A stretch of DNA of 64,000 bases from Corylus avellana (GCF_901000735.1 NC_081542.1:26551093-26615092), one strand, 5' to 3'; positions 24,049 through 35,785 are shown, counted from the stretch's first letter. The notes: generated by a model not told the origin, from the sequence alone. Program-made: numbers and translations.

Positions 24049-26554
24049 CAGGTATGTCAAAAATAGAAATGATCAGCAGCTGTTGCATGGACTAAAGTAC
24101 AATGACTCCAGTTCCTGTAAACCTGAACAGTCCAGTAATGGTCTTCCAGTTGTCCCCTGTGGGTTGATAGCATGGAGTTTGTTTAATGATACATATAAAT
24201 TTATTCGTGGGAGATCAGAATTGAAGGTTAACAGGAAGAACATAGCTTGGAAGAGTGACCGTGATCACAAATTTGGGAAACATGTATATCCCTTCAATTT
24301 CCAGAATGGAACCTTGATTGGTGGTGGAAGGCTAGATCCAAGTATTCCTGTAAGTAGTAGCAGTGTACAACAATTTCTTTCTGTACTCCTTTGCCCTCGA
24401 ATATCATGCTACATAATTATGACTTGCAAAACCTTTATGTAACCACCCCTGTCTAGTAGTTATGTAGTTTTTTCCTCGACTGGTATACGGCCCTGACTCA
24501 TGAAGCATGTGTTTTAAATTAGTTCATTGCATACAATATTTATTTCATAGTAGTAGGTTGTATCATCAAAACATATTGATATATTGATTATCCCTTCATT
24601 TTGTTTCATAATAAGTGAGTTGCACCCTCACAGGACTGATTGAATAGGGTAGTGCAGTGGTTGTGATATTCTTTATAATGTTGTCCAGTTTTACTCCGTG
24701 GAATACTAAACCCTAAACCCTAATAAGTGAGTTGCACCCTCACAGGACTGATTGAATAGGGTAGTGCAGTGGTTGTGATATTCTTTATAATGTTGTCCAG
24801 TTTTACTCGGTGGAATACTGCAAAGAACCAGTGTTAAGATTGACGACAAGATGGGATTGAGTGTTGTGCTCTCTAGTTAGGCATTAAGACTGTAACCAAA
24901 TGCCATATTGAATCTACGACTGGAGTATCTGATTGCAGAGAAGTAATAGGTCCCAATCCCCTGTCAATGCCCATACCTACCTTATATGCATATGATATCT
25001 GGGAAAAGTTCTTTCTTTTTAAGTGATCTTCTGGGTGGGTCTAATCCCCTATATTTGCACTGTATATCTTTTTTCTAGTATTGGCTAGAGTGTGAGTTCT
25101 AATGATGCCTTTTGGCCTTGTCTTGTTCTTTTGTACTTGGTTGGTGGGTTGTGACAAAATAATTAGCTAAGTGATCAAGAAGATCTTATTGTATGGATGC
25201 GCACTGCTGCTCTCCCTAGCTTCCGAAAATTGTATGGTAGAATTGAAGAGGATTTGGATGCAGATGATGTTATCGTAGTCAAGTTGATGAACAACTACAA
25301 CACCTACAGTTTTGGCGGGAAAAAGAAGCTTGTTCTTTCAACATCAAGCTGGCTGGGAGGAAAGAATGACTTCATTGGGGCTGCGTACATTGTTGTTGGT
25401 TCTGTTTGTTTATTGGTCGCCATTGTCTTCATATTACTTCATATCAAATGTTCAAGGTAATACTCTGTAGATACATCATCACAACTACTTGCTTTCTCTG
25501 CATATTTATCCTCTGTTACATCTGAAATATACATGCCGCTTAAGGCTTTTGACAAGTTGTTAACAACTTGAAGTCTTTCTCTATCATAAGGAAACTATTG
25601 CCCTTGTAATTCTGGAATTCCATATGATTGTTTAGATCATATCATACTTGGTCATTCCCATCATTCAAGACTGTTATTCAAGTATTTTGCCGCCCCCTCT
25701 CTCACTCAGTCTCACATGGCCATTCAACAAGATCTGTAACAGACTTAACATATTTTTGTCAATGGCTTTTATCTCTCAAATATTTTGTGGAAATACAACC
25801 ACGATGGGTTTGAATGATTTTGCTTTGGTGAGTTTGTTTGAGGGTTTTTGGGTGGTTTTTTGGTTTTTCTGGGTGGGTGTGCTGGGGTTTTTCTTTGGGT
25901 TCGCTTTGGCCCCCTTTGTATACTTCGTGTGTAATTAGGGGCGCGTCTCACTTTTCTCCTTCTTTAATAAACTTCTTATTACTTATCAAAAAAAATATTT
26001 CCACTATTAGAGTTTTCATCACCTTTCTAATCTAATCGGGTTCAATTAGTTGTTATTATACAGGTTGTAAGCATATATACATATGGCATACATCATGTCC
26101 ACCCACTATGTATCTGGCTCTATGATGTTTGGCATAAAATGCATATAGTCAATGAGTCGGGGCCTCATCCTCAATAAATGAAGCTTTTTTGATTGGCTGC
26201 TCATAGTTGGCATTGTAATGTTGTTGAAGTAATTGTACTGCATACACATTTTCATCTTGAGAGTGCCCACTACTGTACCAGATTTTGCTATTAACAATTG
26301 TGTTATTCTTTCCGGCACTATCATGTCGCCATGTGTAAAACCACATTCTGCTGATAGCTCTTAGTTCTGTGACTATCATTTACTAGAAGTTGCAAATAGT
26401 AAATAGTTATCTATCCAGTTTGAACTGTCTCAACTTGTCAATCTAGACACCCTGTTGTGGAAGCTTAATATGGTATATTTTTTGCTGCCATTATTTTTGC
26501 AGGCCTTATGGGGAGATGCATTTGTCTTGGAACAAGAAAGCCATTTCTAGTTGA
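17255..26554 (+). CDS. ALA-interacting subunit (ALIS), CDC50/LEM3 family
   Basis: Beta subunit of P4-type ATPases (lipid flippases): it is needed for export of the ATPase from the ER and for its activity in the secretory pathway. Eight coding exons: 17255-17330, 18592-18653, 18751-18825, 18951-19067, 22596-22666, 24052-24349, 25167-25456, 26503-26554. All junctions are GT-AG and phases join to one 346-residue frame, the usual ALIS length. The first membrane helix follows the 'PILTPAW' word (about residues 46-66). The luminal domain carries YDIKC, IYIYYQLDNYYQNHRRYVKN and the family signature CGLIAWSLFNDTYKF, with N-glycosylation sites at NCS, NDT and NGT. The second helix is near the C-terminus (AYIVVGSVCLLVAIVFILLH), and the protein ends ...WNKKAISS. 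No stop or shift was found. Introns 4, 5 and 7 hold transposon debris. Which ALIS paralogue it is cannot be said. Confidence 0.93.
21120..22268 (+). mobile_element. 5'-truncated LINE in ALIS intron 4
   Basis: The plus strand shows the C-terminal part of an L1-type LINE ORF2 in broken frames: 'SYGVGVWKNIKRGWG' near 21365, a segment near 21555-21650, then the zf-RVT zinc motif (CCMCKRDGKSVDHLLLNCEVA) at about 21845-21905. The 3' end 'atttcgattacttatccaaaaaaa' at about 22250-22268 is the usual A-tailed terminus. It inflates the 3.5-kb intron between 19067 and 22596. The 5' edge is approximate. Confidence 0.75.
22675..23345. mobile_element. MITE-like insertion with TG- and AAT-repeats
   Basis: The left end 'tatgtttggtaagtgtgtcaaaaa' is inverted at the right as 'ttaaaaagcttaccaaacata'. 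The interior holds a (TG)n tract near 22720-22750, an (AAT)n run at 22971-22999 and a GC-richer 'gccacc' palindromic middle near 23000-23100. It lies in ALIS intron 5 (22667-24051). Confidence 0.55.
24609..24828. repeat. Tandem duplication with telomere-like filler
   Basis: A unit starting 'taataagtgagttgcaccc' is present at 24609 and again at 24721 (period 112 bp), almost identical over about 99 bp (one C/G difference seen). Between copies, right after 'gaatact', stand 13 extra bases 'aaaccctaaaccc' that are absent after the second copy. Located in ALIS intron 6 (24350-25166). Confidence 0.9.
25790..25995 (+). mobile_element. LINE 3' end, heavily 5'-truncated
   Basis: The words 'ccctttgtatacttcgtgtg' and 'ttaataaacttcttattacttatcaaaaaaa' are the typical 3' end of plant L1-type LINEs. 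Sits in ALIS intron 7 (25457-26502). No coding part remains. Confidence 0.6.
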
Positions 26555-28015
26555 AAAGGTGAAGTTGATACAATAATTTGTGTTAATGAGAAGTTTCCCA
26601 TCAATGTCATATATCCATGCGATTTTTTATTCAGTGATATGCATTTGTATTCATACCAATACGAGTATGAATACCTACTAGTTTCATGTTATAGGCATCT
26701 CATCCTAGTTCATGGTGCATATAAACCAACATAGGTATTAATTAAATTTTAGGGAAATCCTTGCTGATATTTGTATATTAATCAAATCAAATATATTCAT
26801 TGGAAGTTGTCTTAGTATAGGGAAATGCCTTCCATATTTCACCATTTTCACATGTCAATCCACTTAATTGGACAGATTAGTGATTTGATTCGTTAGTGTA
26901 ACAGGTTACGCATTATTACTCGACGTTGTACATTCTTGGAGTAAAGAATTAAAGATACAATGGACAGTGCTTTGAATCTAGAGCAGACACCTTGCAATGG
27001 AGTTGGTTGAAAACATGATGGTGGGTTTCAAGGACTCCCAAGTTTTTATAAGATGAGTGTTATTATATTATGACATATATAGTGATTGTTATTTATAAAG
27101 GGGTGGGGTTTGATCATTATTGGAGGATGACCTTGAACATATTATGTTTGTCATTCTTTAGAAACACCCATAGTGGAAGCTGATAGTGTAAACATATGTG
27201 ATTGTTAAGGTAGACATTTGTTAAATCTGAGGAAAAAGAAGTAATTACATACAACCTTATTGATCGAAATAATATAATTATGCCAGATTATGCTGGTAAT
27301 TTCACTTGTGTGCTTCTCACTCCCATTATGAGGTTATAAATTCTCAATTGGACTATGTTAGACTATAAATTTTGCAAGTATTGTATACAAAAAAAAAAAT
27401 AAAAATAAAAAAAATTGACTTTTCTTTTCTTTATTATTATTATTATTATTATTATTAAAAGGGATCAAGCAAACAGCATGAAAATTTGCGAAAATTTAAT
27501 TATAAGACAAAATAAATTGAAGAAAAAATAAAAATATGTAACGTAATTTTTTTTTAAAAATTTATGTAGGACCTTTGCAAGCAATTAATCTTATCTTTGA
27601 ACCTAGTCCTCAAGGGGGTAGCTTAATCGACTGGGGACTACGTTTCATCATGTCAAAAGAAAAAAAAAAAAAAATTATCTTTGAACCCCACTTCCACGTT
27701 TAAAAACAAGACCAAAAGGGAAATGACACAAGAATGCAGGGACTAGCTTATATCCTCCCTGCCTACACAACGAGTCGGCTGGATTGAAGGTGAAACAACA
27801 TGCTAGGTGAATGTTGACTTTCACCTAGTATGTTGAAAGGCTTATATTTTTGTCTCTCTCTTTTTAAAAGTTTTATTCTCAAAGGTGATGTTACTTTTAA
27901 AATAATTATTGAATTTGAGATATTGAATCACTATTGAATTTTGATCCAATAATAATTTTAAAAATTACATCACATTTACTTTAACATTTAAGCGACGGGG
28001 CATAGACTAAAAACA
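26555..28015. other. ALIS 3' flank and intergenic repeats
   Basis: The 3' UTR presumably starts at 26555; no single poly(A) signal stands out. Beyond it lie an A-rich tract (27390-27415), a (TTA)n microsatellite (27431-27457) and a SINE fragment at about 27612-27675 (A-box-like 'agcttaatcgactgggg' then a poly(A) run). No gene seen. Confidence 0.45.
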
Positions 28016-28019
28016 AAAG

Positions 28020-29035
28020 AGGTATTTCCCCTCTCCTCTCTGCTAGGGTTTCATCTCTAGCAAAGAGCGTCGTCGGAAGGGGAGAACCTTTGTTCTTTGT
28101 TCTCCCCCTCTAGCCTCCTCCCCTCTCCCTCTTCTGCCTCCTCCCTCCCCTCCCATAGCCCTCTTTCTCTTAGCGAGTTAGCCTATTTACCTGATGCCCC
28201 TAGCTCTTTGGGTGATTTTTTCCTTTTCCTTCCTCTTCGCGTCTTCCCCCTCCTTTGGTCCCTAATTGTGTTTGTTTCTTTCTGTATTTGCTTTTGTTGT
28301 TTTTTTCTGCTTGTTTAGGTACACTTTGTGGGTGATGCTCTTGGAGTTTCACTCAAACTTCCTCCTCCATTTGAGTGCGCCGCTGATCTCCTCCACGTGC
28401 TCCGCCTCCCACCGTCCTCTGCTGAGCCTTTTCTCGCACCCCCACCGCGATGAGCTTCCAACACCCCTTATGTTTTCGGTTTCCAGCGAGCGTGCGATCG
28501 GTTCTTCTTTCTGGCTGCTGTCATCCTCTTGGTGTGCTTTTTATATTGTTTATTTTCCTGTAATTTTGTATGGCTTTCCTTTTTTTTTGTTCTTTCTATC
28601 ATGTTTCGTTTCCTTGTAATCGTTTTTGTTTTTGCTTGTAATAATGCTCGGTCCTCTCTCTCGATCTGCCTGTCTGATGCCCTTCGGATTTGTTTGCTTT
28701 GGTCAAGACCTTTGGGTTGTGAATGTGAACATTATTCTGACTTTCGAGTTGAGAAGGATGAGCTTTGGCTTGGGGTTCTTTGCCCTCAGTGCCGAGAAAT
28801 AAGAGCTACCTATGCATTAGTTTGAGTCTGTTTGGCACATATCTGCTGTTTAATTTGAAAATTAGTCATAGGTTAGCGGATTTTGTTTAAGTCTGGAATA
28901 TAATACGTTATCTTTGACGCTTGTAACCTCGTAGCTTCGGCTATGGTTTCTTCAAAGTTTTTGCTCTGTGTTATTTGAGTTTTATGTTCGTTTATCAATT
29001 AATGAAATTGAACTGATTTCTTTCAAAAAATAAAA
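28020..29035 (+). mobile_element. Non-LTR retrotransposon, about 1 kb, A-tailed
   Basis: Starts in a pyrimidine-rich leader ('ttcccctctcctctctgctag') and ends 'atcaattaatgaaattgaac' plus 'tgatttctttcaaaaaa', close to the end of the element at 43527-44274. A 60-residue frame near 28640-28825 has a CxC...CPQC pattern but no recognised domain. No clear target duplication. Either an internally deleted LINE or a non-autonomous relative. Confidence 0.45.
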
Positions 29036-29630
29036 AATAAAATGACCAAAAGAAATTATAAAAATAAAAAGATGGGAAAAGATAAAAATTTGGAGACGCG
29101 AGGTATCAATCCTCAAGCAAAATCTTGCTCTATATTTTTGTAATATGCCATATAGCTACATCCCCTTTCATATGTAAAATTATTATTATTATTATTTTAT
29201 TTATTTATCTAACCGTGCAAATAAACCTAATCAGCAAAGTTCAATAAAAGATTCAAACATGCACGAAATAATGGATTTTCACTAAGGGTTTTCTTTTACT
29301 TTTTGGGGGGTTTTTTTTTTTAATCCTTTACCTCACGTGGAACACACGTGACTTAATTTCCGTCCAAACAGACAGATTAATTTAACGGAGGGGCTAAAGT
29401 GTTGCAATTTGATAGTTTGTGGGGTTCAAGTATTAGTTTTTAAACGTTAGAGGTAAAAATGCCAAAAAATAAAAAATGTAATGCGGTTGTCGTAGGCGGT
29501 TAGTACAAAAACATCGTCGCCTGTGTGTGATTATGAGTGGATTTTGCTCGCTTTGAATGAGTGAGTGGTTTCTAAAATCCGTCTTCCACTGCAAACGCAG
29601 AACAAATATATTATCTGTCTATAGGACCGT

Positions 29631-29765
29631 GATACAGCGGACGCTGGTGTGCATGGCACGCCAGCTAATTTTTTTTTTTTTTTTTTTAATTATAAAAAAA
29701 ATAAAAATAAAAATAAAAATTTACACTGGTGTGCCACGCACGCCAGTGTGCTGTTTTACTTCACC
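29631..29765. repeat. Short inverted repeat with T/A-rich loop
   Basis: Arms of about 40 bp ('acgctggtgtgcatggcacg' and 'cgtgccacgcacgccagtgt' in the complementary sense) flank a poly-T and (AAAAT)n loop. Likely a small MITE. Confidence 0.55.
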
Positions 29766-29799
29766 CCTGTCTATATAATGCGGTTTACACCCTAATTTA

Positions 29800-30030
29800 T
29801 TTAGGACAAAAATTTCCTCCAAACCGGGAGGAAATATCCCCCAACCCATATAAAATAGTGCCAAGTATTTATAAACATTTAAAAGGCACATTAAATTTAG
29901 TCTACATTAGTAAACTACTATTAATGAGATTAAGAATTTAATGTGCGTTTTAAATGTTTATAGACACTTGGCACTATTTTACATGGGTTGGAGAATATTT
30001 TCTCTAAACTGATTTGAAAGAAATTTATAT
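29800..30030. mobile_element. Palindromic MITE
   Basis: The left arm (29845-29905: 'ccaacccatataaaatagtg', 'ccaagtatttataaacattt') is mirrored by the right arm (29938-29992: 'aatgtttatagacacttggc', 'actattttacatgggttgg'), with further pairing outward to the 'aaatttcctcc/gaaagaaattt' ends. About 230 bp. Target duplication ambiguous. Confidence 0.7.
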
Positions 30031-30520
30031 CTATTTATTATTAAGGGATAAAGTGTATTTTCTCGTTACATTTATCCATGTCTGCTTTAACTTTTAAGCA
30101 CACAAAATCCAAAGTTATTCGTCAGCAATTTTTCTGTTTAATTTTATACTTCCTTAAGCATTTTTTAATCACAAAACAGAGCATTTTTCATTTATTATAA
30201 ACTACTAAGACATTCGCGCGCAAGAATGCACGTAATTGTGCCAAAGACTAAACATAAAAGATGAAGCAAAAACATAATCACATTAAGTTTTAAAATGAGA
30301 AACTTTACATAAAAAATTAAGAACTAAAGAGTCCGAAAATAACATTTTCCTATTTTTTTTAGTAATGCTATTTCTTTACACTTATTTGTCACATTCATTT
30401 CATAGGGGCCGACATTACACGTTTGATGAGATAAAGGGACGTGAAGAGTAGCTCTTTGAAAAATTTGAGGGAGTTTGCGAAAATTAAGTTTACCATCCAT
30501 GTATTGAGAAATTTCCCACA

Positions 30521-30780
30521 TCAAACAACTCTATAGAACAAATGATAACAAAGAAAAGGAAACAACACAGGCAGAAGAAACAACACCCTCTTTGGCAGAA
30601 GCTCGAAGCACTCAGATCCTTCTTCTTCAATGGTCTCTAATTTATGACAATTACTGGAGTATATCTGGTAGGAGGATATGAGAAGGGCTGGTGCAACTTC
30701 ACCCAAGTTCTGCATGTACCTCATCTCCTTCATCATCTCTATAGCTCTCTGAGAAAAACCTTTTATGTAATAATTCTCTC
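30521..30780 (-). pseudogene. Orphan exon, C-terminal end of an unrecognised tail-anchored protein
   Basis: After a plausible acceptor (TTTTGTAG at 30788-30781) the minus strand reads an 85-residue protein-like frame: ENYYIKGFSQRAIEMMKEMR, then an amphipathic stretch with VAPALLISSY, a GSECFELLPKR word, a hydrophobic segment VLFLLPVLFPFLCYHLFY and a stop. I do not recognise the family. Upstream exons were not found on the minus strand, so this may be a fragment left by rearrangement or carried by a transposon. The last 20 residues would form a membrane anchor. Confidence 0.35.
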
Positions 30781-31209
30781 CTACAAAACCTCAGAATTAA
30801 TGTGAGAGGCACAGAAACAATTGGCTCTGGCTGCTTGTAACAATGGAGGAATGTTTGAGTTGAAGAAAATGTGTAGGTTAGCCGGGCTACATACAGGTGA
30901 ACCAAGGGGGGTGACACAAGGTGCAAAAAAATAGGTCGTGTTGGGTTGGCATGTCAAACATTTATCGGTGGAGACTAATTAAGCCAAAAAAGCAGCATCT
31001 GAAATAGGCTAGGAATTGTTGAATCATATACACCTAATCTAAACAAATATACATTTCAAGAACATACTCAAATTGGCAAAATCAGGTTGCATTAATGCTG
31101 GCCGTAGGTTTATCCAAATCAGAGTTCTGATCCTTAAGAAGCTTCGCTTAAAAGAAGACCCTCTAGAACTCCATACTTGATTGGGCTACCATATGAGCCA
31201 CAATAGGAT

Positions 31210-31480
31210 CAACTTGACTAGGAAATGAAAATGGGCCAACTATGATTAATAATATATTTATGATCACTTTAGTTAGAATATTTTTCTCCTTTATTCTACT
31301 TCCTTATATGATTTATTTCATTCCTTAGTTTATTTTACTTGTTCATCATTCTTAGTCTCTCTATAATGGAGATCACCTATGTAATACAATATTATATACC
31401 TTAATACAGTCAAGTTGTAGCCCATCATTTTCTCTCTGCTTCCAGTACTCTTCTCTCTTACATATTATACTCATCATATA
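31210..31480. mobile_element. Possible solo LTR fragment (Copia-like)
   Basis: 'agtctctctataatggagatcacctatgta' followed by 'atacaatattatatacc' resembles the TATA/poly(A) part of Copia LTRs. No partner LTR or primer-binding site was seen. Confidence 0.3.
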
Positions 31481-31559
31481 TTTGTACATTACATCATAGC
31501 AACTTTTCTCTTGCCTTCAACAAACATCTTTGACATTTTCTTGATGTTCTTTTCCGACG

Positions 31560-32690
31560 GTTTCACAAGCCGCCACGCACCTCCACTTGTGCTGTTAGTG
31601 TCTTCTCTGTCTTCCTCAAACCAAGATTTGAAAATCCAAGGCTATAATTAAGTTTGCAAGGTACAAATTTATCGATATGTGGGAGACCCATCTCCACCAA
31701 CAACTCCACGCGCCACTAGCAGAATCTCCACGCGGCTCCACCATTCCGCTTTTCAGCAAAATAACCACCAAAAGTGGTTTGTCAACCTTAGATAGGTGGA
31801 TCTATGAACTTTCAACTTGTTCCAACACTGCACGCGCCCCCATGCGTTGCCTGAGTCCATTTCTGATCCTCCCACACAAACACATGTCTCCATTCACCAA
31901 CCCTCTATGTCACGCACCTCCACACGTTGGTGGAGCTTCTCTGTGCATCCTAGTGCCATCTGCGTGGCTATCCACACGCATGAGTTACGCTCTATATGCG
32001 TGGTCCACGGGACTTGACCTTACCCATGATTCTAGTGGACTGGGTTTAGGCCAGTTCGGCCCACTTCAATCTTGCCCACCGCTTTCAACCTGCTGGTTCA
32101 CCTTAGTTTCAGGCTTGTTCAAACCACTCTTTCAACCCGATCCATAAGGCTCAGGCCAATTCGGCCCAGGTCGTCAACCCGCTCCACAGGATTCGACCCG
32201 ATTCAATTGGATTAAGGCCAAACCGACCCTTCTCAACCTAGTCTAAAACCGTCTTTTTTGGCCCATTATGATTCAAGCCCATTTCAATCGGTCCAATTGC
32301 TCAATCTGACCCTCAATTGGCCCACAAGCAATATGAGATCCAACTCCAACTAGCCTTCACAAGCAATCCAACAACTCAGCTCCGTCGCGCCTCCTCCTAC
32401 CATCTCGTCCACTGCCCAGCACCGGATTTTGTCCTTCTCAGTCAAGCTTGGCTTCTTCTATGCCAACGTCCACCTTCCGCTGGCCATCAACAGCCCTTTT
32501 TTGGCCTCCGTGCCATTTAGCCGGCCTTTGTGCCGTTATCCGGCCTTCCATATCCATTTTAATCGATGCTTCCTCCAGTCGTCCACAAACTCAGCACTGG
32601 TTCCTCCTCCTTCGGTTTACCCGCCCAATGCCAATGATGTCACCGGCATTTCACATCAGCCTTCCACCAAAACCCTGTAATCAATGACCA
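31560..32690. other. C-rich noncoding stretch
   Basis: Pyrimidine-rich on the plus strand with repeated 'ttcggccca' and 'attcgacccgattcaa' words (32050-32300) and 'ccggcctt...ccgttatccggcc' (32500-32550). Open frames here are low-complexity Ser/Pro-rich and match nothing I know. Probably retroelement-derived. Confidence 0.35.
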
Positions 32691-32699
32691 AAGCAAACA

Positions 32700-33530
32700 A
32701 ATCGACACAAAATATCATTTCACTAAAGAATGTATGTGTAGGTAAAAAGAAGTGAAGCTCAAATTCACGAAATCACAAAATCGAGCTTCCAATATTTTCA
32801 CCATGCATGCCCCTCAAAGTTACATAAAATTTATCATGCATGCGAGAACGTTACATATGATTTATTTTTTATGTGGAGTTATATGCAATGTAAATGAGTG
32901 AATTAAATATTGACAGCTTGAAATATCCAATATAACATATTCTCAAATTAGTGGAATAATAAAAAATATTTTTCATAATTTAATTTCCATTTCACTTAAT
33001 CGTCCTTTTCTTGATGATATATATATAACGGCGTATCATGCCAAGATGGTAAGGTCCACAACTGCCAACTGGTTCAGTTCATGTCCTTGAATTACCTTAT
33101 TGTGAGGTCTATTGATATGCTTCTAGCAAAGGGGACCGTTCTAGCTAGCTACATTCTTAATTAATAATTATTTATTAAAAAAAAATGGTTGGAAATTGAG
33201 GTACATGCACCATGTGAACGGATTGTACACCCAATTTGTCATTTGGGACACAAACTATTGCATTGCCTGCGCATGGAACAAGAAGAGAAAGATAAGCTAG
33301 CCTAAGAGCCTATGCCTATGCCTACCACAAACATTAATTTTTATAAGAGACGAAGTACTTCTGGCATATTCCTTTCCGGATCATTGCCGATCCGAGTTTG
33401 GCTTGCTTCTAGTGAAAAGTAAAAAGAAAAAGAACGGAGAGTTATCTCCTATCAACCCATCTCTACCGTTTATTTTTTTCATATAAATCTCTAGTAATCT
33501 TTCACTTGGAAGCCTAAATTGGTTTTCTAA
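32700..33530. other. Intergenic, no gene seen
   Basis: AT-rich DNA without coding or repeat features that I can support. Confidence 0.4.
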
Positions 33531-33539
33531 TTAATCTTA

Positions 33540-33997
33540 GGGAAAACTTCACTTTGAATCCTTGAACTACCAGTCTTTTTGACATGCTACCTTCAAACTT
33601 TAAAACCTTTCACTTTGGTCCCTTGAACTTTCAATTTCTATCACTTTGGACCCCCCGTTAGATTTTAAATGTTAAAAGTTAGACAATGACATTTATACCA
33701 CTGGCTTTTTTATAAAATTTCAAATTAAAAATTAAAAAAATATATATTAAAAAAAATCACAAGGTGACCCACGGTTGGGCCACCTTGTAACCTTTTTTTT
33801 TTCAATTTTTTATTTTTTAATAAAAAGAATATTGAAGAGTAATTTTGTCTTTTTAAGAGTTTTAACGGCAAAAATTGAAGGAATGAGTCTAAGTGATAGA
33901 AATTAAAAGTTCAGGGGTCCAAAGTGAGAGGTTTTGAAGTTTGAGGGAGACATGTTAAAAGGGGTGATAGTTTAGGAGTCCAAAGTGAAATTTTCCC
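33540..33997. mobile_element. Non-autonomous MULE (foldback) with perfect 9-bp target duplication
   Basis: 458 bp. The left terminus GGGAAAACTTCACTTTG and the reverse of the right terminus GGGAAAATTTCACTTTGG pair, and the arms remain complementary for well over 100 bp. The centre carries a small palindrome ('aaggtgacccacggttgggccacctt'-like). Direct repeats TTAATCTTA at 33531-33539 and 33998-34006 are identical. No coding capacity. Confidence 0.9.
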
Positions 33998-34009
33998 TTA
34001 ATCTTATGT

Positions 34010-35380
34010 TACCAAGGTCCCTAGAAGGAATGTTACACCTAGCTAGCTTGAGAGGCTATGATCTTTGCTGATCTTTTGTTGTGAAGATTACTTCTCTTAG
34101 CGATAAGGTTTAGGGAGGTGGTTAATACTAATAGGACTAACGTACAATTCTCATTTTGAAAATCAAACTCTTATTCTAATACAATTCAACTACTTAGAAG
34201 ATTTTTTTTGAAGTTACTGAACCGCCACCATTAATGATAAGCCAATGTATTTTTAACTACGATAATTGTGTTTTTGGGGAAGGGTTACATGAATTGCTAC
34301 TAGCAATTTTGTGGGAACATTGTTTTTCACAAAATGGATACAAATAATTAAAAAATTTGGTCGCTAAGAGCCGAGTGTGGCCTTTACAACTGAAGTGATG
34401 GTGACTCAACTATTTTGGAAAGAGAAACTGGCAATAGATAGCTCTGACACTTCCTTGAGCCAAACCTTTTGTTACAATATTTTAGAATATTCTTTATATT
34501 AAGTTGATTGATTTTTTTTTTTTTTTTTTTTTTTTCTTAAATTTTTTTTTTTTTTTTTTTTTTTTATGGAGTCATTTACCATTTATGTATTAGTGTAATC
34601 AAATCTCTCGATTTGGCTATTTTAGTGAAAGATTTCGAGAAGAAACTCTATATGCTTTACGATTGATCCAAAGGATGCCCAAAGAATTTGGGCGTTAGTT
34701 TATTCATTTTTGTTAGAATATAAATTAAATAACATTTATATCACGTGTGAATTCAAACACTTCTTTAGTTGAAATTGAAGATAAACGACGAAGATAAGAT
34801 TCAAACTCATAACTTGGCTTGGATAGACTGATACCATGTTAAATCAATATTTACCGGTCATATTATTTTCCACCCACAAGATAGTTCACTCAAGAGTGGT
34901 TCCCTAGGTCTTTGGTCGTTTGAGACATCTTCGATTCATTTTCATTTTGAAAGAGACACTTCTGGAGTTTTTTTTTTTTTTTCCTATGGATATAGAATCT
35001 AAAAAATGAACTCTTTTTTTTTTTTGGTTATATAATCCGGAATGAGTACAACAATTCTTTTTTAAAAAAACAAAAATCAAAATATGACTTTTCTCATTGA
35101 CATCGGAAGCACTAGAGGAAAGAAAATTATTAAGAAAAAAAAAATACCTCTACTACTTTTCCATTTATACGTACCAATTAAGCTTTCCACAGCATACAAC
35201 CACAAACCAGTACTTCAGAATGAACAATAGTTTGCTAAATTGCTTCAAACAGAAAAGCAAAAGAAGTTAGAAAATGTCCAACATAAACCATGATTTTACA
35301 TTAAAAAACATATATATAATATATATGTTTTTCCTACATAGTATAATTTCCAACATAACATCGAGAGTAACGTTTCATAT
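34010..35380. other. Intergenic, T-tract rich
   Basis: Contains long T runs (34511-34565, 34969-34982) and an antisense primer-binding-site-like word near 34830. No gene seen. Confidence 0.4.
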
Positions 35381-35386
35381 ATTTTC

Positions 35387-35713
35387 CTACGCACACTGGC
35401 AGTTGTGAGTGTACGGCACCAACAAGGGCTTCCGCACTTCCAGGAAACACGTGGACTGCGGCGGAGCCATGAACGGTGCTGATGAAGCAGCCTGAGATGT
35501 CTCCATGCATTCGCTTTCGTTGTCTTCCTCGTAAATTGTTTCCAATAATATTGTTCTTTGAGGCCTGCAGCTGGAAACTGCGACAGAGCGAGGCGGTGCA
35601 ACTGCAGAGAAGGGTGTTAAAGATGAAGGCTTAGGAGGGGAGAGAGTTTGCTGGCGGATTATGAGCACTGCAGGGAGGGGTACCTGAGGCTGAGATATAA
35701 TTGCTTCACCCAT
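35387..35713 (-). CDS. Possible small protein, function unknown (108 aa)
   Basis: An uninterrupted 108-codon frame opening with ATG at 35713. The protein is Pro/Ser-rich with a conserved-looking acidic word (RTILLETIYEEDNESECMET) and a Cys-containing end (THNCQCA). A TATA-like CTATATAAAT lies on the minus strand at about 35795-35786, roughly 75 bp before the start, which suits a short leader. GC content is clearly higher than in the flanks. I do not recognise the family. Against it: no intron or homologue can be shown from the sequence. Confidence 0.5.
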   Translation of the reverse strand: MGEAIISQPQVPLPAVLIIRQQTLSPPKPSSLTPFSAVAPPRSVAVSSCRPQRTILLETIYEEDNESECMETSQAASSAPFMAPPQSTCFLEVRKPLLVPYTHNCQCA

Positions 35714-35785
35714 GATATATAGTTGGCAGCTTGGATCATATATGCTTTGGAGACCATGTTAGCCAATTTGGCTTGCTGGGTTTGA

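Noticed and set aside
23858..24442. 194-codon frame starting before ALIS exon 6
   Set aside because: The upstream half is intron (with a long T-run) that happens to be open; only 24052-24349 is exon, as phases and the family alignment show.
31677..32147. 156-codon frame in C-rich DNA
   Set aside because: Composition follows the pyrimidine-rich DNA (Ser, Pro, His, Leu), overlapping frames are equally open, and no domain is seen.
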